Source: Oscarella lobularis (Eukaryota > Porifera > Homoscleromorpha > Homosclerophorida > Oscarellidae). Taken from it: a DNA stretch of 64,000 nt. Location of the stretch: positions 2,097,733 to 2,161,732 of the forward strand of contig NC_089175.1 in assembly GCF_947507565.1 (NCBI RefSeq). The letters are read 5' to 3'. Below, piece after piece: positions 24,268 through 36,648 of this stretch. Within the stretch, counting starts at the first letter, position 1. The number at the start of each line of letters is the position of its first letter. The notes beneath the pieces are model-generated. The model was not told where the DNA came from. It saw only the letters and a list, made by a program, of their open reading frames with translations, and ran no database searches. The position numbers were made by a program, and so were the translations under genes.

Positions 24268-25994
24268 ATGGACGCTGAAGAACACGATCTCTTGCTTGAC
24301 TACATGGAATCCCAAGAACAACCGGAGACCGGTTTCTTTGACAGGATGATTCGGTCTACAGAAAAACGTCGTACCAACGGGGGCTCAGGCTATGATGAAT
24401 CCCTGTTTGTTGGTGATCCCGACGCGGATCTAAAATGTCCCATTTGCTTGGCAGTTGCCAAAGATCCCGTCCAAACACCGTGCGGACACATTTTTTGTGG
24501 CTCCTGCTTCGAGCACCTTCCAAAGTAAGTCCATAATCTCATCACTACCAAATTTTAGGTAGTTCTGATCTAGAGTACACGGGAAGTTTGAATGTCCACA
24601 AGACAGACAGCAGCACCGCGAGAAGAAGGTGGCTCTTTTGTGTCTCGTGCGTGTTCGTCTTGTTACCTATTAAAATTAGGTTTTTCCTGATGCCAGAACA
24701 AACAGGAAGATCCTTCAGCTGAAAGTCAAGTGCACAATGCATGAGTCAGGATGTCAGAAACAAATTGAGCTTCGGTACCTTGAGGTAGGACAAGATTAGA
24801 AAACCTGGTCTCCAAAATGTTGCAGCAAACTACATTTGGGTTTAGAAACATACACAAGAATGCGGATACGTTGAGGTACATTGCCCTGATTGGTGCGGCA
24901 AAAAGATTCGTCGATCAGCAGTGAAAGAGCACCAAGAAAAGAATTGCATAAACAGAAAATCTAAGTGTAAATTCTGCCGTCAAGAGATGACATTTTTTCA
25001 TTATCACGTTCGAGTAGGTGTCATATATCTACTACTGTAATACATTTGCTGATTTTACAGAGGCATGAAGAACGCCACTGTAAGAAATTTCCTGTCACTT
25101 GCTCTGATTGTAAGCAAGAAATGGCCAGAGAGAAAGTGAGTGACCTGATAATTCCTCTTTTATTAATTACCTATTAATCCTAAGTTGAAACGTCACCGTT
25201 CTGAAGGCAAAACGGGCGACTGTCCAAAAGTTCCCATTGACTGTGAATATATGAAACTTGGCTGCCGATTCTGGGTAAGTGTTTCTACTCGCCTCCTCCT
25301 CCTAGAAAAATAGCGTTGAAACAGGGTCCTCGAGAAGAAATGCCATTGCACATGCAAAATGACATCCAAAAACACATGCAACTTCTCCTGATGCAGCAAA
25401 AGGAAGTCGACGAAAAGATGCTGTCTCTAGAAGCATACCATAAAGCGAAGGAGCCAACTGGATCATTTCTTTGGGCTATTGACAACTGGCTGGAATGTGC
25501 AGAGTCAGAAGGCCCTCAGCTTATCCTCAGTCGAAAATTCCAGTTTGCCGGAAAATTAAGCATGCGTCTGCAAATGGTGGTGGTAAAAGATGATGACGAT
25601 CATGACGATGATGAAGACAATATTATTCTAAATCCTACTAAACGATGCAGGTTACTAAGGTAAATAAAGACGATGACAACAATGATGATAATGAAGGTGG
25701 GATTCTTAGACGCAGACAAAAGTAAAGGGAGACGATGAAGATGATGACGAAATTCGTAGATGTAGATGCATAATGATTCATGCCCTGTTTTCGGATCCTT
25801 GTCCAAAACCGTTACCTTTCTTCATTTATCTCGTTGACGACGCTGAAACGGAGAAACAAGGAGAGATTAGAGAAGACAGGCAAATGCTAGTCCAATACAA
25901 GGAACCTTTTCCTTTGCACGACGGCATCTTGCTTGTTAAACTAGATCCGTGTGATGATGACGACAACAGCGATGACAGTAACGAAGAATTTTGA
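24268..25994 (+). CDS. TRAF-like adaptor/E3 ligase, copy 2
   Basis: Same exon order as copy 1. It begins [17 protein letters not shown]; the RING reads [25 protein letters not shown] zinc-finger exons follow, then a MATH-like exon ([16 protein letters not shown]). The MATH part is interrupted by an acidic microsatellite-like stretch (GAT/GAC repeats, about 25590-25760). Joining ATGGTGGTG near 25587 to an acceptor near 25724 keeps the frame and skips most of it, giving an inserted DDEDDDE segment. The C-terminus is also acidic (DDDDNSDDSNEEF) and replaces the KLEW ending of copies 1 and 3. Intact, but the MATH fold may be altered. Confidence 0.8.
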
Positions 25995-26179
25995 ATGAAG
26001 TGCATGCCATTTGTCTTGTCATTGTGTGTAACTTCTGTGTGGCAAAAACAATACAGTAGTCACATCAATTCTTTCCTCAATAAATGTACCGGAGTTTGCG
26101 TTTGTGATGCAAAGAGATTCAAGAGAAGGGAACACAATAAGGTTGCAGTACGGATAATAACATCTTTCGCTCAAAATTC

Positions 26180-26440
26180 GAGATTTTCCTTTGAGATTCG
26201 ACTCTTTATCTACTTAGTTATGCGCCTGCCCGGTGGCGTAATTCATGCAGCCTGCGTTCTCGCCCAGAAATTCCGATAAGATGATTGTCGCAAGGATTCC
26301 GAGTCGGCTTCCGTGCCAACGAATTTTCGCAAGAAGTGTGGCCTACGTATACAGGCCGAAAAAGAAGCAGGGAGATACACTGCAGTACGCGTGAGACTTG
26401 CTTCTTGTTTGAACTTTCATTGAATAAATTTATGTCATCA
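26180..26440 (+). pseudogene. Decayed UBA52 copy 2
   Basis: Only exon 3 remains recognisable: the RLPGGV-type ubiquitin end, a LAQKF remnant, pieces of the eL40 zinc ribbon with missing cysteines, then the 3' untranslated region and AATAAA. Several small deletions break the frame. It precedes TRAF copy 3, giving the same gene order as the intact UBA52-TRAF pair. Confidence 0.82.
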
Positions 26441-26454
26441 CGTGCGCGACTCCC

Positions 26455-28878
26455 ATGGACGCTAAAGAACATGATCTCCTCCTTGACTACATTGAATCTC
26501 ACAAAGAGCCGGAGTCCAATTTATTTGAGAGGTCCTTTCGGTATCGTGCAACCCTTCCAACTCCTGCTTCTAACAAGGGCGAGGGCTATGATGAATCTCT
26601 GTTCGTTGGTGATCCTGACGAGGATCTAAAATGCCCCATTTGCCTGGCAGTTGCCAAGAATCCTGTCCAGACTCCATGCGGACACATCTTTTGTGGCTCG
26701 TGCTTCAAGAAACTTCCAAAGTAAGTCCACAATCTCTACACTAATCCTAAATAGTTGTGATCTAAGGGTAAAAGAAAACTTTGAATGTCCACAAGACAGA
26801 CAGAAGCACCATGAGAATAAGGCGGGTGTCCTCTGTGACTTGTAAATATTTCGTGTCATTATAAAATAGGTTTTTCCCGACGCCAGAACAAACAGGAAGA
26901 TTATGCAGCTAAACGTCAGGTGCACAATGCATAAATCAGGATGTCAGAAACAAATTGAGCTTCAGTACCTCGAGGTAGGACACCTGGTTTCTGAAATGCA
27001 GCAAGCTACAATTGGGGTTAGAAACATACACAAGAATGCGGATACGTTGCGGTAAAGTGCCCTGATAAGTGCGGGAAAATGATTCGTCGATCAGCAGTGA
27101 AAGAACACCAAGAAAAGGATTGCATAAACAGGAATTATAAGTGTGAATTCTGCCATCAAGAGATGACATACTGTCATTATGAATGGGTTAGCTGCTATCT
27201 GTGTTATCTACGTTTTCACTGTAATACATTTCTGATTTTACAGAATCATAAAGTACGCTACTGTAAGAAAATTTCTGTCACTTGCTCTGATTGTAAGCAA
27301 GAAATGGCCAGAGAAAAAGTAATTAACCCTTTACCTGTCTTACTTGACCAAATGGTCTAATAATTTTAAATCTGAATAAATCGTCGTTTTGTCAAAAATG
27401 GTGGGAATTCACTCCGCATGCGTGTTACATCATTAGGACATACAACGAAAGGAAAAAAATGAACTCAAACGCGTTCTTGTTCAAAACGGAGCCGTTTTCT
27501 GCTTCACCTAAACAGCACGTTTGCCTTTGGAAATTTGCAGCGTTCAAAGAAAACTGACCTCGTGTGCCATTTCTCAAAACAGGGAACACAACAAAGGCTC
27601 CTTTCGCAGAAGCGGCAAATAAACCAGGTTTTTTTTTGCAAAATTGTACGTCGCACAAGGGAAAAAAAAGTAACGCGCGGTAAAAATTTTGTTTTGAATA
27701 CGTTTTGACACGAAAAAAGCTAATACACAATCCAAAACACCAAAAAGAGGAAAAAAAAAGAATGAATCTTGACAGAAAAATTCTAAGCTGCCAAAAAGAA
27801 CAAAAATTGCTGTTTTCTACACCACATCAACATCCGGCACATTCGTTTCCTTGGTTCCTACCCACTGTGACGTCAAGCAACGTCATGGGTATTCATACGA
27901 TACAAAATTCGGCTGTTTAGGTTGAAAACGGAGTTTTAGAGAATTGTTAGGCTCTCGATGAATCGGCCTAAAGACAAAGCGCTCCAAAATGTAGGCAAAA
28001 ACGGCGAGAACAGCCAAATCGGTCACGTCTTAGTGTGCGTTAGGCAGTTGACATGGTCTCTACGAATGGCACGGGACATTAGCTTATTCTCTCGGGTGAA
28101 ATATTCAAATAAACGTAAGCATGCGCAAAATAGACCTTAAAGTCATGCAAGACAGCTTTTCAGATTCAAGTAGAAATCAGGTAAAGGGTTAATTAAACTC
28201 ATTAACTCGATTCCTCTCTTGTAATAAAAGAATTAAAAGCTGCAACGTCACCGTTCCGAAGGCACAACAGGAGACTGCCCAAAAGTTTCCGTTAGCTGTG
28301 AATATAGGAAACTTGGCTGCTCGTTCAGGGTCAGTGTTTCTAGTTATGTACCGTATTATAGAACAATTGTGTCACAGGGACCTCGAGAAGAGATTCCATT
28401 GCATATGCAGAATGGCATCCAAAAACACATGCAACTTCTTTTGATGCGGCAAAAGGAAACCGATGAAAAAATGCTGTCTCTGGAGACATACCAAAGTGTA
28501 GTAGAGCCGGCTGGGTCGTTTCTTTGGGCTATTGATAACTGGCTGAAAATTTCAAGTGAAGACAGTCAACTTTTTCTCAGTCGAAAATTCAAGTTTGCTG
28601 GCAAAGTAAGTATGCATCTGCAAATGGTGGTGAAGGGGGAGCTGGTGCCTGTGCCGGATAAAGAATCGATTTCAGTTACAAGCATAGAGATTTACGCTAT
28701 TCTTTCAAATCCTTTTTTCCAACCACTGCCTTTTTCCATTCTTCTTGTTGGTGACACCAGCACAAAGAAGCATGGAAACATCACTAAAAACAGGAAAATA
28801 CTGGCCCGGTACAGTATGTTGGAAGAACGTGTTCCTCTGCAGCATGGCAACATTTTGCTTGTCAAACTGGAATGGTAA
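26455..28878 (+). CDS. TRAF-like adaptor/E3 ligase, copy 3, with MITE-expanded intron
   Basis: It begins [20 protein letters not shown] with the [25 protein letters not shown]. Zinc-finger exons follow to about 27319. Intron 5, about 50 bp in copies 1 and 2, is here about 890 bp because an 862-bp element lies inside it. The remaining exons (LQRHRSEG type near 28240-28330, then the MATH exon about 28378-28878 ending LVKLEW) are intact. One intron after the RING may use a GC donor (AAG then GCGGGT). All exons match copy 1 in phase, so the gene should still be functional if the intron is spliced. Confidence 0.82.
27327..28188. mobile_element. piggyBac-like non-autonomous element (MITE) with TTAA target duplication
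   Basis: The element is flanked by TTAA at 27323-27326 and 28189-28192. Its ends are inverted repeats: left CCCTTTACCTG, right CAGGTAAAGGG, with a weaker subterminal match (TACTTGA). TTAA duplication and CCC-starting termini are typical of the piggyBac superfamily. The 862-bp interior has no open frame of transposase character, so it is non-autonomous. The corresponding introns of TRAF copies 1 and 2 lack it. Confidence 0.85.
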
Positions 28879-29152
28879 CTGAAGCGACGTCCACATTAAT
28901 TAACTGCTTGGCGTGCATACTTTTTTGCTAAGAATTGAACTTTGTGTGCGTCATTCCCGTGTAATTGCGTGTACCTTTATGTGGCAGAAATAAACCCTGT
29001 GAACAACTTCTTTGCTGAAGCAATACCACATCTGTTCATGTGCAGATTCAAAAGAACTAGCGAGACGTGAAACAAATGCAGCAAGCGACACAACAAAACA
29101 GTCTAAAGACGAAGAAAAAAACGCACTCAAAGTAGATATCTGCGCTTACGTC

Positions 29153-32100
29153 TCAGTACGGTCCAGTAGCCACGACATAATAAGGCATCTCCATTTCCTC
29201 ACTCCAGACCCACTTCACCTTCTCCTCCTGCCCATCCCACATGACAAACCGATTCTCATCACGAGCCGGAGTACCCAAAAACCGCCCAGCATAGGAATTC
29301 TCAATGTCCATAAACCGAGCATAGAGACCCCCCACCGAGAAGCCAGCGCCTCGTTTTCCAGCAACACCCGAACACATCATATCCCCAAATCCCTCCAAAA
29401 CGCTAACCCCGCCACAATCGCTCAATGAAACCTTAAGAACCTTATCCAAGGTCTTGAACGTGAGATAAACGTCCCAAGATGTGGGCGTGGCAACGAAAGT
29501 GGGTCGACTGGGGAAATAATAGCCAACGCTATCATTAACGGGCACGGAACAGTGCACGGAAGCCGGCTTCCCATTCATCTCGGACACCTTCAACACGACA
29601 ACGTCCGGGTTGGTAACGACGTCAGGATTCAACTGGGGTAAGGTGACGACGTAGTGCCCGTCAGGCGAAATGAAGGAAAACCCGCACGCGCTTATCGGCG
29701 TCTCGCCGATAACGCGCATGGTCAGCGTATCGATCTCCAAAAGCGCGCACGTGCCCGTATGACGGAAACAGGAGACGAACGCGTGCCCATTCAAAGGCGA
29801 ATAGGCCATCCCGAACGTATTCATGCAGGCCGTTTCCAAGGCAACTGGACCGAACTTTCTGGTTTCCAAATTGAATTCGACGATTTTGGAATCGTGTGGT
29901 GACGTCACGAGCGCGGTATCCGTACGACCCCGGATGCCGTAGCCAAAGTGGATTACGTTATACGGCATTACCTTATTCGGCCGTTCTTCGGCTGCCACGA
30001 CGATCTTCGCCTCGTCGCGACACGCGCTCTTGATGACCATCAGCGTGGGCGTGTCATACGCGTGAATCCAAATTTCTTCGCGTCGTTCGACGAATTTGAC
30101 TTTGTACGGAATCGACGTCAATTGAATCGCTTCGACGATTTCTTCCGTCGCGACGTTGATGACGTAGACGCGTCGCGTCGCCACTTCGGGAACGTAGATG
30201 AATTTTCCGCAGGCGCGAATTGGCTGACCCCATTGGCACGTGTTGCACTGGGGACACGGGGTGGGATAGCGCGTGCTACTCCACGTGCCGCTCTTGGAGA
30301 GCTCGTCGAGGATTTTTCCGTAGCCCGATCTCATCTTGCCGACCCATTCGTGAGTCGACGAAGCATTTTCATAACTAAATAATAATCATAGATTATAAGT
30401 ATAAACTATTAATTAAGGCTTCGTTATGTTGACCTGTGAGTCGGTGGGTCTGCTTGTGGAGTCGTGCTTTGGCACATGGGCGCCTTTGCGTCTTTGAGAT
30501 GAACGGTCGTGTCGTGCGATATGAAATTGGTCTCCACGGCGTCGAGCGCGTCCACCACGTGAACGCCACGACACCCAAACACAAAGAAACCGTCTCGAAG
30601 ATGATCTAAAGACAGAGAGAGATAAAAAGAGAAAGCATATCCTAAAAGTCATCTACCCTTGGGAGACGAAAACGCATCACAAGTCTCTATAACAAATTAT
30701 TATAAGTCAATAATATTTTCTTTATATGTAATCCCCTCTTACTCGCTTCCGTTACGTTGACTATTGTCACAGTGTCATTGCTGTTAGGAGCCGGAAAGAC
30801 GAGCGAGTCGTTGATCAGCGCGCTGCGTCCCGTTCTCGAATCCCGCGCCATCCACACGTCGGAGTCGTACGTGTTATACGATATCCCCTGGCCCGGCTCC
30901 AACGTCTTCTCCATAATCATCATGGTCCCGTTCATGTGAACCCAGAAGAGATCGACGGGCCGCGGCGATCGATTCACAAAGCGCACCATCACTTGCTTAT
31001 GGTTCCCCGGCGACCAGATGTCCATGCCAACAAATGGCGACGAATTCGCGTCAGCATACGGACGGCAAACGCTCACGTCCTCGCGCCACACGGGATTCGG
31101 ATAGAAAGGAAATTGCCCGTCGATTGTGAGCCATTGCTTGGTTACCGTATCCATGGCAACGAGAGGATGAGTCCTGTAGGAGTGCATTCGATAGACGTGG
31201 TTGGGTTGAACGGTCGCGATTGTTGTGGCGGCGCCGTCGTAGTTGAACCAGACGACGTCGATGGGATTCGAGACTTTGTTGCGAACGTTAAGGAGAACGT
31301 AGTAGGAGGAGTGCTGCGATTGGATGCGATGATAGACGGACTCGCGACGAAGGGCTTGGTAGAGAGTCGGCTTCGTGGGCGGCACGACGTCGTCGCTTTT
31401 GGAAGTCATTTCAGCTAAAAATAAATAAATAAATAAATAAATAATAGCGTATTTCTGGGAGCTTGTCTTACTTTCTTTCATGACTGTGATTGATATTGTT
31501 TTGCTGTCCGTTCCCGCTCCATTCGTTCCCATGCACGTGTATCTCGCCGAGTCTGCAATCGTCCAACAGGGTACGTAGAGTTGGCCTTTCTTTTCGACCC
31601 AGTGGTATCTTGGCGTAGAGTCTGGGAAGAAAATGCGTCCGTTGCGCATCCAGACGAGTTGCGGTTGGGGTGAACCCTTCACTCGGCAAGTTATCGGACA
31701 GTGCAGGTGTTTTTCGGTTCGGATAAAATGTCGTGGAGTATAGACGGAAACTTTTGGAAATTCTATTTCAAAAGGATCCATTATGCTTTATGGTATTAAT
31801 TCATTTTATTTGTTATACCGTTGACTATGAGCTCGATTTCCTCGCAGGTGCATGCGCACTGATCGGGAGCGACTGTCGCCATGGAATCGTTAAAACAAAT
31901 CGTATAATTTCCTGAATCGTAGTAAAATACGGGGCTTATTCGAACGAGCCTTTCATGAATCTAATAAGATTATTTAATTATTTGATATTTTCTGATTTGA
32001 TTTGCTACCGTAATTCTGTCGCTAGGCAACAGAAATTGACCGTCTTTCTTCACGAAAATCACTTTTCCTTCCGATTTCAGCTTCAATAGGGCTCTGAGTC

Positions 32101-33716
32101 TGCTTTTAGCAAACATGCGACTGCGCCAGGCGATCTGACTCGCTGTGCGCAACGAGATGAGGCCCCTTTCAAAATCGATCGTTTACGGCTCACCTTGGCA
32201 CGTTTCCACCTTGATAGATGACGTCGCCGTCATTTTGTCGTACGACGCAACGAGCGTGTACGTTCCCGCGTCGGTGCAGTTCACGTTCTCGATGGAAACG
32301 GCTCCCGAACACGAAACGGTGAAGCGATCGACGCGAAACGTCTTTTCCGCGTCGAACGAGGCGGACAGAATGACGCGTCCATCGTGTTTGAGCGTAAAAT
32401 CGGGGCAAGAATCCGCCCCCGCGATCTAAGAAGCAACCCCGAATGACGTAAACGATTCCCCGGGCGATGACGTTAATATTTTAGCGTGCGTTTCGCCGCA
32501 GTGACGCAGAAAATTAACGCGAGACGAATATGACGTCACAGCGGAAATCACTCACTTGAAAGGGGAGATCGACGTTTCCGTTGAGCTTAGCGGTTGTTTC
32601 CAGGAACGGCTGACTTATAACCAGCTGGCGAGCGGATTCCATCTCTACAAATCAATAAAGGAACCCCTTTGTCTCGTTGATTCAATTACGGTTCTCCCCC
32701 TCCGACCTTTCGGACACTGCGTCGGACAGATGCGCTCATTGGAGCGCACCGCGTTCTCGTGGGGTTGTATTTTGGCTACGGAGAGCACGGTGCCGCGCCA
32801 GAGATAGAAAAAATAGTGGCACGCCGTCAAATCGGCGTCGTGAGCGTCGTCGCGCAAATCGGCGCGACGACGAAACTGCAAACGCGTGACGCCGTCCGTC
32901 GTTCGCCCGTAGATAAGCGTCAATCCGGTCTGATTACGATCGAGCACGAGTTGCGACTCGACGGCGCCGACGTGACGATCTTGCACGCGAAAGCGCCCGT
33001 CCGTGTTCCTTTCCACCCATCCGACGATCAAATCCGACTCGGGCTTCATGTAGGGGAAAGAAATGATTCTTTAGAGGAGGAGCTTTCTTTATTTACCAAA
33101 CTTCCGTCGCGCGAGAAACCGACGCCGATCCAATGTTTGGCGGCGATCGCGTTCGCTTCGATGTCGAAGACGACTTCGCTGCCTTCGGGCCACCAGCGCG
33201 CGCGGTAGTAGCGCTCGGCGCCGGGCGTACCGTGCGTGAACTCCGATACGCAGTCGGGGTCAGGTACGTAGAGCGTTGCCGCGATTCTGTACGAGCGGCG
33301 CGTCGACGCGTCGATCGCGCGACACGTGTACGTGCCTGCATTCTGACTGGTGATGCGAGTCAGGGTGAGACGGGCGGTGTCAGCGACGCGTTCGTTGTTG
33401 AACCACCAGCTGATGGTTGAGGAGAGGGTATCGGCGTCCTGCAAGGCGCATTCGAACGTCACGTTGGCGCCGACGTGCTCGTAGAGTCGCGACGGGCCGA
33501 CGATGACGGGGCCTTTGGAGAATAGCTTTCATCGCTTGTCATTTTTAGGTTTTTTGCATTTCTTACGCGTTTTTTTTGTGCTCGCCTCTTTCTGCGTAAA
33601 GAATGAAAGAGTAAGGAGATTGATGGATGTATGCTTTCTGGGACTTGGCTCACCGTTGCAGCCCCTGCAACGAGCTGGGCAGCGCAAAGAAGGAGAACAA
33701 TGGCCAACCCGTTCAT
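29153..33716 (-). CDS. Secreted multidomain protein: Ig, DOMON, Ig repeats, two VHL-beta domains, FSTL4/5-type propeller
   Basis: About twelve exons, about 1,250-1,300 aa by my model. Order: signal peptide (MNGLAIVLLLCAAQLVAG); Ig domain (NVTFECALQ ... GTYTCRA); DOMON domain (HWIGVGFSRDG, ESDLIVGWVERNTDGRFRVQD, TGLTLIYGRTT); two divergent Ig-like domains (CTDAGTYTLVASYD; YYDSGNYTICFND); a clearer Ig (CPITCRVKGSPQPQLVWMRN ... ARYTCMG); two VHL-beta-type domains (VVWFNYDG...HSYRTHPLVAMD; NRSPRPVDLFWVHMNG...WMARDS); then a C-terminal beta-propeller like FSTL4/FSTL5 (CQWGQPIRACGKFIYVPE, VSPDGHY-type SPDGHYVV). Exon phases agree throughout the part I checked, supporting one gene. The FSTL4/5 match is from recalled family features. 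Function is unknown; extracellular binding is likely. Confidence 0.78.
31415..31445. repeat. (AAAT)n microsatellite in an intron
   Basis: A short run of AAAT units sits in the intron between the Ig exon and the VHL-beta exon of the large secreted gene. It is a simple repeat with no sign of function. Confidence 0.85.
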
Positions 33717-33812
33717 CGAATCATCAAGGTCACGGGTAGTTGATATGAACTAATTAATATCAGAGCGTTGTAATTTGCAATCAAATTCATAACAGCTACT
33801 GTACTGCCAAAG

Positions 33813-35166
33813 TCATTTCTTAGTAATTCCAGCACAAACAGATGTCTTTAGGTTCTTCAATGTGCATTTCAGAGATTTTTTTAAGCCTTGCTTAAGTTGA
33901 CAAGATGCTTCGTATACTTTCAATGTTGCATCTTTACGTAGACTCTTCTCGAAAGAAAAATCATAGATACTTTTTTGGGATGAAAAAGTTTTGGTCATTA
34001 GTGCAGCTGGGCTCCCAGTATCTTTGTCAGTGGAGGTCAAACAGCAAGTCAAAACCAAATCCCCATGTAAAGGCCCAGTAGAGTCTTCAACTTCAATACT
34101 GCCTTCTACTTTCATATACCTGACATAAACATGATGAATGTGTGATAGCTTCATTGCTTCCTTCAAATCAAACAAAAAGCTATATGAATTGAAGGCCAAT
34201 TCAACATCCTCGATATATTCAAAAGAGAATACAGCACTGCCTAAGAAACAGTAAAAATAATTTTGTAATTATGTCATTATCAGTACCAGATGCTTTCTGG
34301 AGTTTTACTTCTTTAAGGCGCACTTTATCACCATCAAGGTCTAGATCTTCAGCTGTCAAGTCAAGACACCAATCCATAGACTCTTTAAAAAAACCATGTA
34401 TATTATGTAATAATTAATTAATCAGCACCTTCCCGCTGGTCTTTTGCAACAGGTCCTGAACGTGCTAGAGTATTCTCTGATAGTGTAAATCAGATTAAAC
34501 GTTTGACAATTTACCTTCTAGTTTTCTCTTTTTCCCTATCGGTGTCAGTTCAGACGTCAACTGTCCCGTCAATTTTGCGTACAATCGCCATAAATCGCGC
34601 TGCTCCGGCATATCCATATCCAACGGAAAAAGAACCTGATACGACGCCGATTGAGCAATGACGTGCGGAATATATTTCGGTTGGCGTGGCCCGAAAAAAA
34701 TTGGAATGAACTTCCTGGCGGTCGGCTTCTTTGTGAGATACCCGTAAATAATTCGACCCTCGAAGCGACTTCCGAGTCCTCTTTCAGAACCCTCATCCGC
34801 CTCCTGGGTGACGTAATGAAAGTAGGAGGGCGTACACACCATGAGAACGTAGTCGCATTCGACGATTTGGCGCTCCATCCATTGGGGCCAGCTGTCGGGC
34901 GGATCGTCTTCGCGGTACTGATCGATTCTGCCGTCGATTCCGTGACGTCTTAGGTACTCGGCGAGATCGAGCGCGTGAGCGCGATGTAACGCGCGAAGCC
35001 GATCGCGCTCACGCTTTTCCGCGACAGCGTCGACAGATAGGGGATCGTGTGAATAACTCACGAACACTTTTACGGACGTTGCTGCTGCGAGCGCTTTCCT
35101 TGAGCGTAGTGGACGTGTGGACGCCATCAGGGGGAAGACGGGCAAGTTCCCGGAAATAGTTTGCAC
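33813..35166 (-). CDS. SEFIR-domain protein 1 with novel C-terminal domain
   Basis: The first exon (about 34514-35166) holds a SEFIR domain, the TIR-related module of IL-17 receptors and Act1: VKVFVSYSHDP, IDQYREDDPPDSWPQWM, DYVLMVCTPSYFHYVT, FIPIFFGPRQ. Short linker exons near 34430-34480 and 34290-34385 (MDWCLDLTAEDLDLDGDKV) join in phase 1. The last exon (33813 to about 34240) encodes a beta-rich segment starting SAVFSFEYIED and ending in a lysine-rich stretch; I do not recognise this domain. The start may be at 35166 or 35127. No transmembrane segment is seen, so it resembles a cytosolic adaptor. A paralogue lies immediately upstream. Confidence 0.8.
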
Positions 35167-35289
35167 AAAAAATTATGACCACGCCTACTTTTCAACAAAC
35201 GGACTGACGATGGACGGGACCGTAAAAAATGCTACAAAAAAGAAAACATCAAAAAAGCTGTCAAGTTAAGTTGATATGGGCTAGGTAAG

Positions 35290-36648
35290 TCATTTCTTTT
35301 CCACTTTAGCGGTAACCCACGTCTTGAGATTCTTCACTGAGCATTTCCAAAAACCTTTGAAAATCTTTTCAGTTTCATTTCCTTCTTTCTTGAACATCAA
35401 TTTCAAGCAACTTTCACCGGATTCTAGAGTTTGCTCAAAAGAGAATTCAAGTGTGCTATTTTTAGATGAAATGGTTTTGGTTGCTAGTGCTTGACTGTGG
35501 TCATAATTCATTTTCTGACAATCAGTCTTGGCACAGCCCAAAAAACAAAACACACTTACAGGCTCTGCAACCGTAGCTTCAGGAGATGTGATTTCAATGA
35601 CGCCTTTTGCTTTGACTGACGTTAGCATCGTAACGCCATCAACTTCCTTTAGCTTTGTGGTTTCCAACAGGCGATACACAAAATACACTTTTTTGGGGCC
35701 ACGAACCATGTCAACGTTCTCCTTGTGTTCAAAAGAGAAAACAGCACTACCTAAGTTAGTACTAAAATTTTAGTATTTTGGTGGTCAATATACCCGGTAC
35801 GTACCAATTGATTTTTTGACATCTTTGCCTATAAGCTGCACTTTATCGCCAAGGTCCACATCTTCATCCTTTAGGCCACAGCACCAGTCAATAGATCCTT
35901 TACAGCAAAGTATAAATTTTATTCAATTAATTAAAGAATACCTTTTGGCTGGCTTATAACAGGACCAGCATTCTCCTTGTCTTCAAGACAAATACTAAAT
36001 TAGTTATACACATAGCATTTCTCGATTACCTTCAAGCTTTCTCTTTTTCCCACACGTTCTCCTTTTCCTACGCTTTCTCCGTTTAGCAGCTTGAGGTTGT
36101 ATTGGCTCGGCCGTTACCTGTGCAGCCTGTCCCGTCAATTTCTCGTACAATCGACGCAAATCGCGCTGCTCCGGCATCTTCATATCCAAAGGAAAAAGAA
36201 TCTGATACGACGCCGATTCAGCAACGACGCTTGGAATATATTCCGATTGGCGAGATCCGAAAAATATTGGAATGAATTTGCTAGAGGCCGGGTATTTTGA
36301 GAGATAGCCGTAAATGATGCGACCCTCGAAGCGACTTCCGAGCCCTTTCTCGGGGTCCCCCTTTTCGCCCCCCTGGGTAGTGACGTAATGAAAGTAAGAG
36401 GGCGTGCACACCATGAGCACGTAGTCGCTATGTTCGATTTGGCGCTCCATCCATTGAGGCCAGTTGTCGGGCGGATCGTCTTCGCGGTACTGATCAATTT
36501 CGCAGTCGATTCCGTGACGTTTTAGGTAATCGGCGAGAGAGAGCGCGTGAGCGCGATGCAACGTGCGAAGATGATCGCGCCTGTCCGCGGTATCGTCGGG
36601 GTTATGTGAATAGCTGACGAAAACTTTTACAGGTTCGGACCGTTCCAT
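35290..36648 (-). CDS. SEFIR-domain protein 2 with novel C-terminal domain
   Basis: Tandem paralogue of the preceding gene. The SEFIR exon starts MERSEPVKVFVSYSHNPDD and contains DQYREDDPPDNWPQWM, DYVLMVCTPSYFHYVT and FIPIFFGSRQ, then a basic stretch (KRRKRRKRR, possible nuclear-localisation type). Linker exons and a DWCCGLKDEDVDL exon follow. The last exon (SAVFSFEHKEN ... KVEKK) is again the unrecognised beta-rich C-terminal domain, with extra cysteines. The start codon lies 61 bp from the divergent NAA50 start. Confidence 0.8.

Noticed and set aside
27425-28140. Open frames of 60-101 aa inside the TTAA-flanked element
   Set aside because: None has transposase motifs or spliced continuity; the element is best treated as non-autonomous.
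32190-32408. 72-aa minus-strand frame inside an Ig exon of the large secreted gene
   Set aside because: A different frame of the same exon gives an Ig-like CTDAGTYTL pattern and joins the neighbours in phase.
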